A stretch of 64,000 bases of DNA from a virus: IMG/VR virus record IMGVR_UViG_3300029448_000019, positions 1 to 64,000 of that record. One strand, 5' to 3'. This document shows positions 37,441 to 45,305 of the stretch, piece after piece. The first letter of the stretch is position 1. The number at the start of each line of letters is the position of its first letter. Position numbers and translations under genes: made by a program. Under the pieces are notes generated by a model, which saw nothing but the letters and a program-made list of their open reading frames with translations, was not told where the DNA came from and made no database searches.

Positions 37441-37715
37441 GTGGTATCTTGTGTCCAATAATTAGATTCAGGATAACGACTTATACTTTTTGAATCACGT
37501 ATATAACATTCTTCAACTTCATCTTGTAATACAGATCTGGCTTTTTCAATATAGTTAACAGCATCCATAAGTTCTTCTTGTAAATGATTAAGCCATGTAT
37601 CAAGTGTTTGTTCATCTTTATCTAAACCAACACCGTATTTTTTATAACCAGCTTCAGAACGTTTTAAAATCTTTTCAATTACACTTCCTATTATTTTATC
37701 TTTTCTAGCGCTCAT
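37437..37715 (-). CDS. Small MazG-like / all-alpha NTP-pyrophosphatase-related protein
   Basis: 92 aa. Contains RSEAGYKKYGVGLDKDEQTLDTWLNHLQEELMDAVNYIEKA, a motif found in many phages next to nucleotide-metabolism genes. The EEL..D arrangement (HLQEELMDAVNY) resembles helix 2 of all-alpha NTP pyrophosphatases, though the protein looks too short for a full active site. It lies directly downstream of the MazG gene. Confidence 0.5.
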   Translation of the reverse strand: MSARKDKIIGSVIEKILKRSEAGYKKYGVGLDKDEQTLDTWLNHLQEELMDAVNYIEKARSVLQDEVEECYIRDSKSISRYPESNYWTQDTT

Positions 37716-37717
37716 AT

Positions 37718-38488
37718 TTAATTTTTTATAAATGTTCCATTAATCATTTTACCTTTTCTATCACGTATTTCATTATAAGCATGTTCAATACACTCCTCAA
37801 TTGCAAACCCTTCTAAAGCAGCTAAATTAGTAAGCACAACAATCATATCACCAATAGCATCTTTTATTTCATCTTTATTTTTTTTTAGTAAGCCTTCAGC
37901 AAGTTCACCTGCTTCTTCCATTAATTTTATATATTGAGTTTTACTATCACCTTTTTCTATAATACCTCTTTCATTAGCCCAGTTGCGTATATTATCAAAA
38001 TTATCTTTTGATTCATATTTTTGGAATGCTCCCGCTTCGGACATTGCTTTATTGTATGTATAGCAAGTTGACGGGCCATACTGGCTTTGATTAACGTTAC
38101 TCAACACCCAATCAATTTTATCTTGTGAGTCTAATATAAATTTACCATAAGATGTTTCAATTTCCATATCAGCTAAAAAACTTGCATTAATATTTTTAGT
38201 GGATATTTTATATGTTGTTGTTGCTTCGGATGAACTGTGTTTACTCATATTTTTTTTAAATAAATCTTTATATAATTTTAAGTCTTCTTTGTATCCTAAA
38301 TCTTTTTGTAAAAGTTTTTCAGCTTTTGAAGCCTCACCTATATCATCTGTTTCATATAAAATTTCATATTCACCCGGTTTAAAACCTTGCTCTTGTTCAA
38401 CACGCTTTTTAATGTTTGTTGTACAACCAATCTTTTTGCCAAGGATATGATATATTTTATACTTACCTTTTTTAATAGTTGTTTCCAT
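37718..38488 (-). CDS. Fusion of GIY-YIG-like domain and MazG nucleotide pyrophosphohydrolase
   Basis: 256 aa. The first 75 residues resemble a GIY-YIG unit: KYKIYHILGKKIGCTTNIKKRV matches the GIY...YIG-x-T-x-N-x-x-x-R pattern in degenerate form, followed by EASKAEKLLQKDL carrying the conserved Glu. Residues about 165-250 are an all-alpha MazG domain: LMEEAGELAEGL (E191, E192, E195), then DEIKDAIGDMIVVL with D214. MazG enzymes hydrolyse NTPs or dNTPs to monophosphates and pyrophosphate, and phage versions tune nucleotide pools or alarmones. The middle segment (80-165) is not assigned. Nuclease activity of the first domain is uncertain because the GIY and YIG tyrosines are altered. Confidence 0.65.
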   Translation of the reverse strand: METTIKKGKYKIYHILGKKIGCTTNIKKRVEQEQGFKPGEYEILYETDDIGEASKAEKLLQKDLGYKEDLKLYKDLFKKNMSKHSSSEATTTYKISTKNINASFLADMEIETSYGKFILDSQDKIDWVLSNVNQSQYGPSTCYTYNKAMSEAGAFQKYESKDNFDNIRNWANERGIIEKGDSKTQYIKLMEEAGELAEGLLKKNKDEIKDAIGDMIVVLTNLAALEGFAIEECIEHAYNEIRDRKGKMINGTFIKN

Positions 38489-38798
38489 ATAAATTTATTA
38501 AATAGTATTCGTTATCTTGCCCTTTAATAATAGCCTTACCTATTTTTTCTTGAAAAATATTTAAGTCAATATTAAAATTATTTTCTCTATATAGATCATA
38601 ATTATAAACAGCATCATAATCCGATGGTGCATCTATTACATCTTCTACTGTTACTTCAGATACATTGTACAAAAAATCAACACTTTTTCCTACAATTTCA
38701 TATTCATTTCCATTTACAAACAATGTTTCTCTACTAAATGTTTGTTGCATTTGGCCATAACTTAATAATGGCAATAATAATAATAATATTTTTTTCAT
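38472..38798 (-). CDS. Secreted small protein with signal peptide
   Basis: 108 aa. A short Sec signal (MKKILLLLLPLLSYGQ) is followed by a polar, Asn/Asp/Tyr-rich mature part (DYDAVYNYDLYRENNFNIDL) with no cysteine. It lies between thymidylate synthase and the MazG fusion. It would be exported during infection. Role unknown; unrelated by eye to the other secreted proteins here. Confidence 0.5.
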   Translation of the reverse strand: MKKILLLLLPLLSYGQMQQTFSRETLFVNGNEYEIVGKSVDFLYNVSEVTVEDVIDAPSDYDAVYNYDLYRENNFNIDLNIFQEKIGKAIIKGQDNEYYLINLYGNNY

Positions 38799-38800
38799 AA

Positions 38801-39625
38801 TTATGTATTTAATTTTGCTTTAATTGGTGGGTGTGGATCATATCCTGAAATATGCACCATACTTTTTATTGGTATTCTTAAAAATCCTCCAGCTCCTTCA
38901 ATAATATTAAGTCCAAAATCGACGCTAACAGAAGGAAGTTTGCGGAAATTACGGGATAGCTGTTGTTCCACTTGATTGTAGTGATTACTGTAAATATGAC
39001 AATCACCAAGGGAAGCAATGAGCCTACCGGGCGTATAATCTGTTCCTTTACAAAGCATAAGTAATAATAAACCATACATTGCAATATCATAAGGAAGCCC
39101 AAGAAAAATATCAACTGATCGCTGTTGCCAACATAAATCCATTTTTCCATCATTTATATATATTTGAAAGCCGTAATGGCAAGGAGGTAACACCATATCA
39201 TCCATATCATTGGGATTCCATAAGCTTGCCATAATGCGCCTTGAGCTCGGTTCTTGTTTAATTTTGATGAGTATATTTTTAAGTTGATCAACACCATTAA
39301 AGTTCCGAAGCTGGTGCCCATAAACAGGGCCAAGCGTGCCATCAGTCCTATTTGATCTATTATAATCAGCATCCCAATAAGTAACACCATTGTCACGTAG
39401 ATACTTAAGATCAGTACGCCCTTGTAATATCCATAATAATTCCGTAACTGCATGATCAAAATATATTTTTTTAGTTGTTAATAATGGAAAACCAAGCGCC
39501 ATATCATGATATAACATTCTTCCAAATACAGATTTAGTTCCCGTATTTGTTCTATCTGGCTTAAATGTTCCTCCATAAAATGTACCTGATAATAATCCTC
39601 TATACTCTTCTTGTATGCTTATCAT
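38801..39625 (-). CDS. thyA: Thymidylate synthase
   Basis: 274 aa, usual length for the folate-dependent ThyA (about 264). Catalytic Cys is C149 in LPPCHYGFQ; phosphate-binding arginines are in SSRR (127-130), and the QRSVDIFLGLPYDIAMYG and GDCHIYSNH motifs are intact. It methylates dUMP to dTMP with methylene-tetrahydrofolate. With nrdA/nrdB and mazG it builds phage dTTP. No dihydrofolate reductase is seen in the window, so the host must recycle folate. Its start overlaps the preceding gene by 26 bases. Confidence 0.95.
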   Translation of the reverse strand: MISIQEEYRGLLSGTFYGGTFKPDRTNTGTKSVFGRMLYHDMALGFPLLTTKKIYFDHAVTELLWILQGRTDLKYLRDNGVTYWDADYNRSNRTDGTLGPVYGHQLRNFNGVDQLKNILIKIKQEPSSRRIMASLWNPNDMDDMVLPPCHYGFQIYINDGKMDLCWQQRSVDIFLGLPYDIAMYGLLLLMLCKGTDYTPGRLIASLGDCHIYSNHYNQVEQQLSRNFRKLPSVSVDFGLNIIEGAGGFLRIPIKSMVHISGYDPHPPIKAKLNT

Positions 39626-39893
39626 AGTAATATTTACACATTAAATAATATTCTTTCCATATACTTTTTCTATCATATACATTAGGTGAAACATAACCTT
39701 TTTCTCCTTTTTTATATGGTCCTAATCTTACTTCTATATGCCAGTTATTAGGATCTTTATAAATACCCATTGGTGATATTCTTATATCATTTTTAACACA
39801 ATAATTATACCACTTTAATTCATTTTCATTTGCAAGATACTGCGGTAATGAATAATTATCTCTTTTTTTTCTACTTTTTAATCCACTTCCCAT
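39600..39893 (-). CDS. Small basic protein, unknown
   Basis: 97 aa, basic and aromatic-rich. Contains SPMGIYKDPNNWHIEVRLGPYKKGEKGYVS without membrane segments. It sits between the primase-helicase and thyA with short overlaps on both sides. A nucleic-acid-binding role is possible from charge only. Confidence 0.5.
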   Translation of the reverse strand: MGSGLKSRKKRDNYSLPQYLANENELKWYNYCVKNDIRISPMGIYKDPNNWHIEVRLGPYKKGEKGYVSPNVYDRKSIWKEYYLMCKYYYDKHTRRV

Positions 39894-41587
39894 GGCATAA
39901 TGTTGTTTGTTACATCTACAATAGGTATATAGTTACCACTTATATGATCCCATTTAAAATGAGCTTCAGCTTGATTCTCTCCTAAATTTTGAAATTTAAC
40001 TTTTAAAACTTTTACTTTAACAGTTTTCTTTTCATAATTGCGGTGTACTAATAACCCATGATAACTTGCATCATACCATTCTCCTCCACCTTTAATATTA
40101 TACATGTTAGGTTCATCTAAAGTGCCATCATCTTTTTTATACATTTTAGTAGGGTGTGCAACAACTATAACAAGCACGTCGTATTTTTTAGCAAAAGCTT
40201 CTATACGAGTTAAATACTCCATTGTAGCATCAGGTATACTCATAGCTGCAGCTCCATTCATTTTAACTTTATTGTAAGGGTCTATAACCAAACACTTTAT
40301 ACCTTTTCTTTTAACAAGCTGTGCTCCTTTACTTAATACAGAATCTAAATCATATCTTTCATTTTCAATAAAAAAGAAATTATCATTTATAACATTTGAT
40401 ACTTCTTCCCATTTAGTTGTATTAATATCTTCTTTAGTTGGCATCCAATCACCAATTTTACGCATTAATTTATGTGCATGTAAAAATGTAGGTTTATTTT
40501 CAGGCGATGCAAATGCTGTTTTCCAACCATACTTTAATTGGTATCCCACCACCATTCTATCAACAAAATCAGACTTACCAGAACTAGGCACACCTGTAAC
40601 GGTAATAAACTGCCCTGTGTAAGTACTGAATATGCTATCAAAGTTATCAAGACCGATTTGATACCCCGGTTTAAAACCTTCTTCAATAAATTCTTGTAAT
40701 TCATCATCTACATCTTTTAATGTTAAAACGTTTTCAATAGGTACTGCACTAGCGTTTTTAATAACATCAGAGAGCATATTCCTGCTGTTATGTATGAGAA
40801 ATTCATTAGCGTCTTTGTAAACTCCGAAATCACACGTATAGCATGCTTCTGCTCCGAGTCTCCGAATAAGTTCTTGCTTAAGATTTTCTCCTGCCTCATC
40901 TTGATCAACTGCGAGTATGATTTTTTCTTTGTTTTCGAAATAATCAATGCAATTGTCAAGGTACTCAAGATTGTTATTACTAACTGTAGCTCCGTTTGGT
41001 ACGGATATAACAGAAGATATACCAGCTTCAACAAAAGATAAAGCATCCATCTCACCTTCCACAATAACCATATAGTCATGGCCAACAGTGGAATCAATAT
41101 TATAAAATATCTTTTCTGCTCCTTTAACAAGTTTAAAATTTTTCTTACCATCTCTATACTTTATGTTAATTAGTTCATTATTAATAAAGTAATTGAATTG
41201 TATTGTATTTTCTTCTTTACCTGTTTGAGGCATAAATTCTTTACCCTCTGTAATTTTCATTTTTACAAGAGTGTTATTAGAAATACCTCTACCCTCAAAC
41301 CATTTAATAACTTTATTACTTAATAATGGATTGGCTATTTGTTTTGGTTTATTATAAACCTTATCATTACCACCTTTACGCTTAAATGTATGTAATTGAA
41401 ATACTTCATTACAATTCATACACGTTCCGAGCCCGCGTTCCCAATCGTACATTGCACATTTTGCTTTGCGATTTTCTGGTTTTCTATTAGAAGAACAAAG
41501 AGGGCATACACCCTCTTTCTTCCCAACAATCAAATCGTATTGATTGAACTTATCAATCTGAAAACCGTTTATCTCGGTTGTATTCAT
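39878..41587 (-). CDS. T7-gp4-like DNA primase-helicase
   Basis: 569 aa, bifunctional. N-terminal zinc-binding domain: C28-P-L-C31 and C56-M-N-C59. TOPRIM primase core: VIVEGEMDALS (E178) and ILAVDQDEAGEN (D228, D230). C-terminal RecA-like helicase: Walker A GVPSSGKS (332-339), Walker B CLVIDPYNK (residues about 432-440), and VIVVAHPTK plus NIKGGGEWYDASYHGLLVHR for the H-motif and Arg-finger region. Length and domain order equal T7 gp4 (566 aa). It unwinds DNA and makes lagging-strand primers. No phage DNA polymerase is visible in this window; it may lie outside it or be supplied by the host. Confidence 0.92.
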   Translation of the reverse strand: MNTTEINGFQIDKFNQYDLIVGKKEGVCPLCSSNRKPENRKAKCAMYDWERGLGTCMNCNEVFQLHTFKRKGGNDKVYNKPKQIANPLLSNKVIKWFEGRGISNNTLVKMKITEGKEFMPQTGKEENTIQFNYFINNELINIKYRDGKKNFKLVKGAEKIFYNIDSTVGHDYMVIVEGEMDALSFVEAGISSVISVPNGATVSNNNLEYLDNCIDYFENKEKIILAVDQDEAGENLKQELIRRLGAEACYTCDFGVYKDANEFLIHNSRNMLSDVIKNASAVPIENVLTLKDVDDELQEFIEEGFKPGYQIGLDNFDSIFSTYTGQFITVTGVPSSGKSDFVDRMVVGYQLKYGWKTAFASPENKPTFLHAHKLMRKIGDWMPTKEDINTTKWEEVSNVINDNFFFIENERYDLDSVLSKGAQLVKRKGIKCLVIDPYNKVKMNGAAAMSIPDATMEYLTRIEAFAKKYDVLVIVVAHPTKMYKKDDGTLDEPNMYNIKGGGEWYDASYHGLLVHRNYEKKTVKVKVLKVKFQNLGENQAEAHFKWDHISGNYIPIVDVTNNIMPWEVD

Positions 41588-41589
41588 AT

Positions 41590-41901
41590 TTAAAATGGTA
41601 AATCTGGTTCCTGAGCTATTGATTGTAATACTTCAACGTTTGACTGTTGTGGTTTATCTGCTGTTGAAACATTTTCTCCATCAGTCCACACAACTTTTAC
41701 GTTACCTAAATAACTTTTAGCTTCTTTAGCCTCACGCTGCTCTTTGGTTTGTTCAGTCATAATATAACCTGAATCACCATATTCACCAACCTCGTTGTTT
41801 ATAACAACGGTAACGGGATAATACTTTCCTTTCTTACCCTCGTAAATTTTAGATTTATCTAACTTAGATAAATTAATATTTCCGGATATAATACTTGCCA
41901 T
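41590..41901 (-). CDS. Single-stranded DNA-binding protein-like
   Basis: 103 aa. A short OB-fold-like beta part (ISGNINLSKLDKSKIYEGKKG, then YYPVTVVINNEVGEYGDSGYIM) is followed by a disordered linker and the tail QEPDLPF, which matches the acidic-Pro-Phe tail that SSBs use to recruit partner enzymes. It lies directly upstream of the primase-helicase with only two bases between. It is shorter than host SSB (about 150-180 aa). Confidence 0.65.
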   Translation of the reverse strand: MASIISGNINLSKLDKSKIYEGKKGKYYPVTVVINNEVGEYGDSGYIMTEQTKEQREAKEAKSYLGNVKVVWTDGENVSTADKPQQSNVEVLQSIAQEPDLPF

Positions 41902-42068
41902 TAGTATGTAGCTATTTGATTAAACATTCTTCTTAACTGATCTTTATTAGCACCAGTTGCTCTCCTCAGGTTATCTACTGCTTTCACATGTGTGTGATTA
42001 GAATAGAAATTTCCTGTACTGGTTGTAACACCAGTTACGTCACAAGTCATTTTTTTTGTTCTTGGCAT
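41901..42068 (-). CDS. Small protein, unknown
   Basis: 55 aa, start at 42068, stop overlapping the next start as TAATG. Contains MTCDVTGVTTSTGNFYSNH followed by a helix with VDNLRRATGANKDQLRRMF. The first part resembles a short beta-hairpin; no metal-binding set is complete. Conserved packing between the exonuclease and SSB genes. Confidence 0.5.
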   Translation of the reverse strand: MPRTKKMTCDVTGVTTSTGNFYSNHTHVKAVDNLRRATGANKDQLRRMFNQIATY

Positions 42069-42084
42069 AATAATTAAATTTAAA

Positions 42085-42816
42085 TTAAAGAGTTTTATTT
42101 ATATAGTATTGGCTTAAATCCATACCATCACCTGCAAAAAATTCATTATATGATTGTACAGCTTTAGCCACTTTATTTTGTCCTGATTGCAAAAACTCCT
42201 CACTACAATCGAACAAACCTAATTGATGTGTATTTTTATCTACAACAACAAATACAAGTTCATAACCAAACATTTTAGAATATATATAAGCTTGGCTATC
42301 ATAATTAAATTTATAAGCCGAGCTATGAAAAGAATTTATGTTACTAGTAGTTTTTAAATCTACCAAAAGCTGATTTGTATGATTTATTATATCAGCTTTA
42401 CCTTTCCATAATAACCCTTCTAAATCAATTATTCCGGGTTTTTCATATTCTATATTGCCTTCTTGTATAAGGTCTTTAAATAAATCTACACTCAATACTT
42501 TTTCTCTCATAAGTTGTATTTCATCTGCTTCTTTTTCTAACAAACAAATATCTCCTTCTGACAGTTCTTTATACATTTTAGTATTTCTACTTGATGATTC
42601 TATTATTTTATATTTATCTAACTTGTTAGGTTCCAATATACAAGTATGAAAATAACCTCCAATCACTAGTGCCGGACTGGGTTTTAACGGCTTTTTAAAC
42701 TCAAGAGGATTGTAAAGTAATGAACTAATATCACTATTTGATAAAAACTTTTTACCAAAATCACCATAATATTGTTCATCATCTCTGAGCTTTTCAATTA
42801 TTTCAGTTTTATCCAC
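42085..42816 (-). CDS. PD-(D/E)XK exonuclease (RecE/Cas4-like)
   Basis: 243 aa. The nuclease core is clear: H57 in GGYFHTCILEP, D142 in WKGKADII, D153-x-K155 in LLVDLKTT, and Q175-x-Y177 in YDSQAYIY. This order (H, D, DxK, QxxxY) matches the RecE/AddB/Cas4-like family. No cluster-forming cysteines are present, so it is RecE- rather than Cas4-type. It is encoded next to an ERF annealing protein, as in phage exonuclease/annealase pairs used in recombination and end repair. Confidence 0.8.
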   Translation of the reverse strand: MDKTEIIEKLRDDEQYYGDFGKKFLSNSDISSLLYNPLEFKKPLKPSPALVIGGYFHTCILEPNKLDKYKIIESSSRNTKMYKELSEGDICLLEKEADEIQLMREKVLSVDLFKDLIQEGNIEYEKPGIIDLEGLLWKGKADIINHTNQLLVDLKTTSNINSFHSSAYKFNYDSQAYIYSKMFGYELVFVVVDKNTHQLGLFDCSEEFLQSGQNKVAKAVQSYNEFFAGDGMDLSQYYINKTL

Positions 42817-43405
42817 TGACTAATTCAGCTCTTGCTTCTTTAGTTATTGTATATTTTTCTTCTAATGTTTTCATCATACCACCATTAGATAAAAACTTTC
42901 TAGCCTGATCTATATTCTTGTTGTCTATAACAGGTTTAGCAGAACTTTTACCTTTTGGTATTTCATTAAATTGTAATTTTTGTTTAATAGGCTGTTTGTC
43001 ATGTGTATTACTTCCGTCTGCATCAACAGTATCATCAATTAATAATAAATTACCTAAAGCATATTTTTTACCATACGATGATGCGCTACCAAATCTTTGT
43101 GGCATTTGTTGGCCTTTAGCATTAAGATCAACACCAACTATTGCGGTAGCATCAATAAAGTCATCTGACTCATTATCTACTATTGTAGCAGTTGAATGTA
43201 TGATAGGAAAATCAACGCCCATTACAGTTAAATTTTCTTTTACTGTAAAATGTACATTATATTTTTTATTATAAGGTTTTAATGCCTCTAATATATCTTC
43301 AGCTGATCTGAAGTTATACTTTCCAAATGAATTATATCTTGATTTTTTAGATTTAAATTCATTCTGTATCGTACTCAGTTTTTCTTTTAAGTTCATTAGA
43401 TTCAA
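42809..43405 (-). CDS. erf: ERF-family single-strand annealing protein
   Basis: 198 aa. The ERF signature is present: KYNFRSAEDILEALKPYNKKY, an HSTATIVD strand, then QQMPQRFGSASSYGKKYALGNLLLIDD, ending in DTVDAD. ERF proteins anneal complementary single strands, working here with the neighbouring exonuclease whose gene overlaps it by eight bases. The last 50 residues are a basic, partly helical tail. An in-frame ATG lies three codons inside the start. Confidence 0.85.
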   Translation of the reverse strand: MNLMNLKEKLSTIQNEFKSKKSRYNSFGKYNFRSAEDILEALKPYNKKYNVHFTVKENLTVMGVDFPIIHSTATIVDNESDDFIDATAIVGVDLNAKGQQMPQRFGSASSYGKKYALGNLLLIDDTVDADGSNTHDKQPIKQKLQFNEIPKGKSSAKPVIDNKNIDQARKFLSNGGMMKTLEEKYTITKEARAELVSG

Positions 43406-43505
43406 TTATTTTATAATTAACATAAATTCCATTTCTATAATAAGTAATAATACCATCACCTATTACGTATTCTGTGTTTTCATCTATACTATCACGTTCT
43501 TTCAT
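43359..43505 (-). CDS. Very small protein overlapping the erf start, uncertain
   Basis: 48 aa with ATG at 43505. Contains NTEYVIGDGIITYYRNGIYV, a plausible beta-hairpin. It overlaps erf by 47 bases, and the GTGATAGTA box of a promoter-like element lies inside its first codons, so a transcript from that promoter would lack its start. It could be expressed only from readthrough or may not be a gene. Confidence 0.3.
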   Translation of the reverse strand: MKERDSIDENTEYVIGDGIITYYRNGIYVNYKIIESNELKRKTEYDTE

Positions 43506-43521
43506 ATTTTGTAACGTACTT
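43487..43521 (-). promoter_or_regulatory. Phage promoter-like element, copy A
   Basis: Read on the minus strand: AAGTACGTTAC, 15 bases, GTGATAGTA. The right half deviates by one base from the other copies. The upstream gene stop at 43520 abuts it, and it points at erf, the exonuclease and the replication genes. Confidence 0.55.
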
Positions 43522-43855
43522 ACTTAAGTAAATCGTAGATAATACCTTTCTTTTTAAATAATCTACGATGCTTAATATCATGTGTCTTACCAAATATGGT
43601 GAATGCATCATTGTTTGATTCAACGTTTTTATAAATTTTTTTTTCAGTATTAACATTTTTACCTGATAATCTGTCTGTTTTAATAGCAATATATTTAGAG
43701 CCGGACACGGCTTTAACATGACTTGCAGTATAATTAGGGTTTTTAAAATTAAGATTTTGATCCTTATGAGAGGATTCAGAATTATCTCTTCTTATATATT
43801 GCATCTCATCTATAATAGACGGTACTAATTGATATTTAGTTTTAAATTTATTCAT
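43520..43855 (-). CDS. Basic protein, unknown
   Basis: 111 aa from ATG at 43855; the frame continues upstream into the sigma-like gene, but that extension looks like out-of-frame sequence of its neighbour. Lys/Asn-rich with KAVSGSKYIAIKTDRLSGKN and a basic end (GKTHDIKHRRLFKKKG). No family recognised; nucleic-acid binding is possible. Its stop abuts promoter-like copy A. Confidence 0.45.
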   Translation of the reverse strand: MNKFKTKYQLVPSIIDEMQYIRRDNSESSHKDQNLNFKNPNYTASHVKAVSGSKYIAIKTDRLSGKNVNTEKKIYKNVESNNDAFTIFGKTHDIKHRRLFKKKGIIYDLLK

Positions 43856-43898
43856 AAAGTACATAATAATTATAGTGCAAAATATAATATTTGGGACA

Positions 43899-44681
43899 TT
43901 AATCACGATAAATTTGTAAATGTTTTTCTGCAAAGTTATGGACTTCTGATGAACTGCGTATATCGTGTATAGCAACGAAATGTGCTAACTCTTTGAGTGC
44001 CTGCATGTTATTTTTTATTTTTATTAATAATCTTTGTTTTTGTTTTTTTACATTTTCCATTGGCATACTAAAAAATTTTGCTATCTCTGCTATCTTCTTA
44101 GGTTTGGAATAAATATCATCAATACCATATAACATCTTTAACATTAAATGATATTTAGGTAAATGCTTTCTGGCCCATTCATTTATATACTCACTTAATA
44201 TTTCATAATCATATTCATATATTTCTTCTTCAACCATATTAATTATATCAGTATCAAACCATTGAGGAAACAAAGCTGTAATATAACCAAATCCTCCGGA
44301 TATTCTTTTCTTTTCTTTATTATCCCATATACCTTTAACAGGTAGATTAACACCGTCTGCATCTTTTTTAATACGATCTCTTACAATACCCGTAATACTT
44401 TTTTTAAGATATTTAGATAAAGCTTTTTGTTTATCAACTTTATTTTTTATATCATTTATAATAGGCCATTTAATATTACGCCATGATATAAGTAAAGCCA
44501 AATAACCTTCCTGAGTTAAATCATTAAGGTCTAGTACACCAATTGCATTGTATTCTTTAGAAAAACTATTAGCAATATTAGATGCCATTTTATAATATTC
44601 AATAGGTATTTCATGTTGAGGTAAATGCAATGCAGTGTCCTGCATATTTAAAGAATATATTTTTTTATTAAAATTTTTCAT
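43899..44681 (-). CDS. Divergent sigma-70-like RNA polymerase sigma factor
   Basis: 260 aa. Region 2-like motif: DLNDLTQEGYLALLISW (about residues 51-67), matching the DLxQEGxxALxxA core-binding helix. LSKYLKKSITGIVRDRIKKDADGVNLPVKG (about 88-117) parallels the transition from region 2.4 to 3. Region 4-like helix-turn-helix: KPKKIAEIAKFFSMPMENVKKQKQRLLIKI near residues 194-223. The spacing is as in short sigma factors, but region 2.3 aromatic residues are poorly conserved. It would direct host RNA polymerase to phage promoters, perhaps later genes or the repeated element found here. Homology is clear by eye but distant. Confidence 0.65.
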   Translation of the reverse strand: MKNFNKKIYSLNMQDTALHLPQHEIPIEYYKMASNIANSFSKEYNAIGVLDLNDLTQEGYLALLISWRNIKWPIINDIKNKVDKQKALSKYLKKSITGIVRDRIKKDADGVNLPVKGIWDNKEKKRISGGFGYITALFPQWFDTDIINMVEEEIYEYDYEILSEYINEWARKHLPKYHLMLKMLYGIDDIYSKPKKIAEIAKFFSMPMENVKKQKQRLLIKIKNNMQALKELAHFVAIHDIRSSSEVHNFAEKHLQIYRD

Positions 44682-44782
44682 TTACGTTTTTTTCTAAAAG
44701 GCTTTTGTATTTCCTTTATTTTATCACGTATTTTAAAAATGTTATTCCTTATTAAATGTTTATATATCTGTAACCTGCTCAT
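44678..44782 (-). CDS. Tiny basic protein coupled to the sigma-like gene
   Basis: 34 aa (LQIYKHLIRNNIFKIRDKIK then KPFRKKRK), overlapping the sigma-like start as ATGA. It is strongly basic. It may be a small regulator or a leader peptide; not recognised. Confidence 0.35.
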   Translation of the reverse strand: MSRLQIYKHLIRNNIFKIRDKIKEIQKPFRKKRK

Positions 44783-44928
44783 AACCAATTAATTATAATA
44801 TTTATTGATATTAATATATTTGTAATGATAGCCTGCATTATTAATAATGTACGTACAAAGGCAACAGAGTCTGCATTATCTGTTGCTTTTTCTCCTAAAG
44901 CTTTAGCCCATATCCTCCAATACTTCAT
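44779..44928 (-). CDS. Small membrane protein of a common phage type
   Basis: 49 aa. The start KYWRIWAKALGEKATDNADSVAFVRT is a pattern I associate with small phage proteins, followed by a hydrophobic helix (LLIMQAIITNILISINIII). Its ends overlap both neighbours by four bases (ATGA). The function of this type is unknown to me. Confidence 0.55.
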   Translation of the reverse strand: MKYWRIWAKALGEKATDNADSVAFVRTLLIMQAIITNILISINIIINWL

Positions 44929-45086
44929 ATAACATCATTCATATTGCATTCATCAAACCATTCCCATTCCGTATATAGAGGAAATTGAGCTAAAAGTTTG
45001 TTTATAATATCTTCTTGTACATGCAAAGATACATCGGTATTTATTAAATATACCTCGTTTTGTATAACAATTTTACCTAAGCTCAT
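44925..45086 (-). CDS. Small acidic protein, unknown
   Basis: 53 aa; contains GKIVIQNEVYLINTDVSLHV and an aromatic, acidic end (LYTEWEWFDECNMNDV). ATGA overlaps with both neighbours support translation. No family recognised. Confidence 0.45.
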   Translation of the reverse strand: MSLGKIVIQNEVYLINTDVSLHVQEDIINKLLAQFPLYTEWEWFDECNMNDVI

Positions 45087-45301
45087 GCAAAGTTATATTG
45101 TTTTTTAATTTTATGATTAAAGAATTTGCCAATAGATTCACTGTATTTCATAGAAATAAATGTATCTGATGGTACTTTAAAATACATATATTCTTTACCA
45201 TAATTAAACTTAACTGTTAATGTGTTAAGGTCATAATCATATACCATATGATTTATTGCTTGCGAATCGACTTCTAATTTTTCTGTAATATATTTTCTCA
45301 T
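45083..45301 (-). CDS. KTSC-domain protein
   Basis: 72 aa. The body matches the KTSC domain, named from lysyl-tRNA synthetase C-termini: SQAINHMVYDYDLNTLTVKF, then GKEYMYFKVPSDTFISMKYSESIGKFFN without the last residues. Stand-alone KTSC proteins are common in phages and are thought to bind RNA or nucleic acid. No other domain is present. Confidence 0.7.
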   Translation of the reverse strand: MRKYITEKLEVDSQAINHMVYDYDLNTLTVKFNYGKEYMYFKVPSDTFISMKYSESIGKFFNHKIKKQYNFA

Positions 45302-45305
45302 AATT

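Noticed and set aside
42085-42816. Cas4 nuclease of a defence or CRISPR system
   Set aside because: No Cys for an iron-sulfur cluster and the neighbour is an ERF annealase, which fits a RecE-type phage exonuclease.
44860-44875. GTACGTAC in the small membrane gene as another promoter copy
   Set aside because: It lacks the second box at the right distance and lies within a coding sequence.
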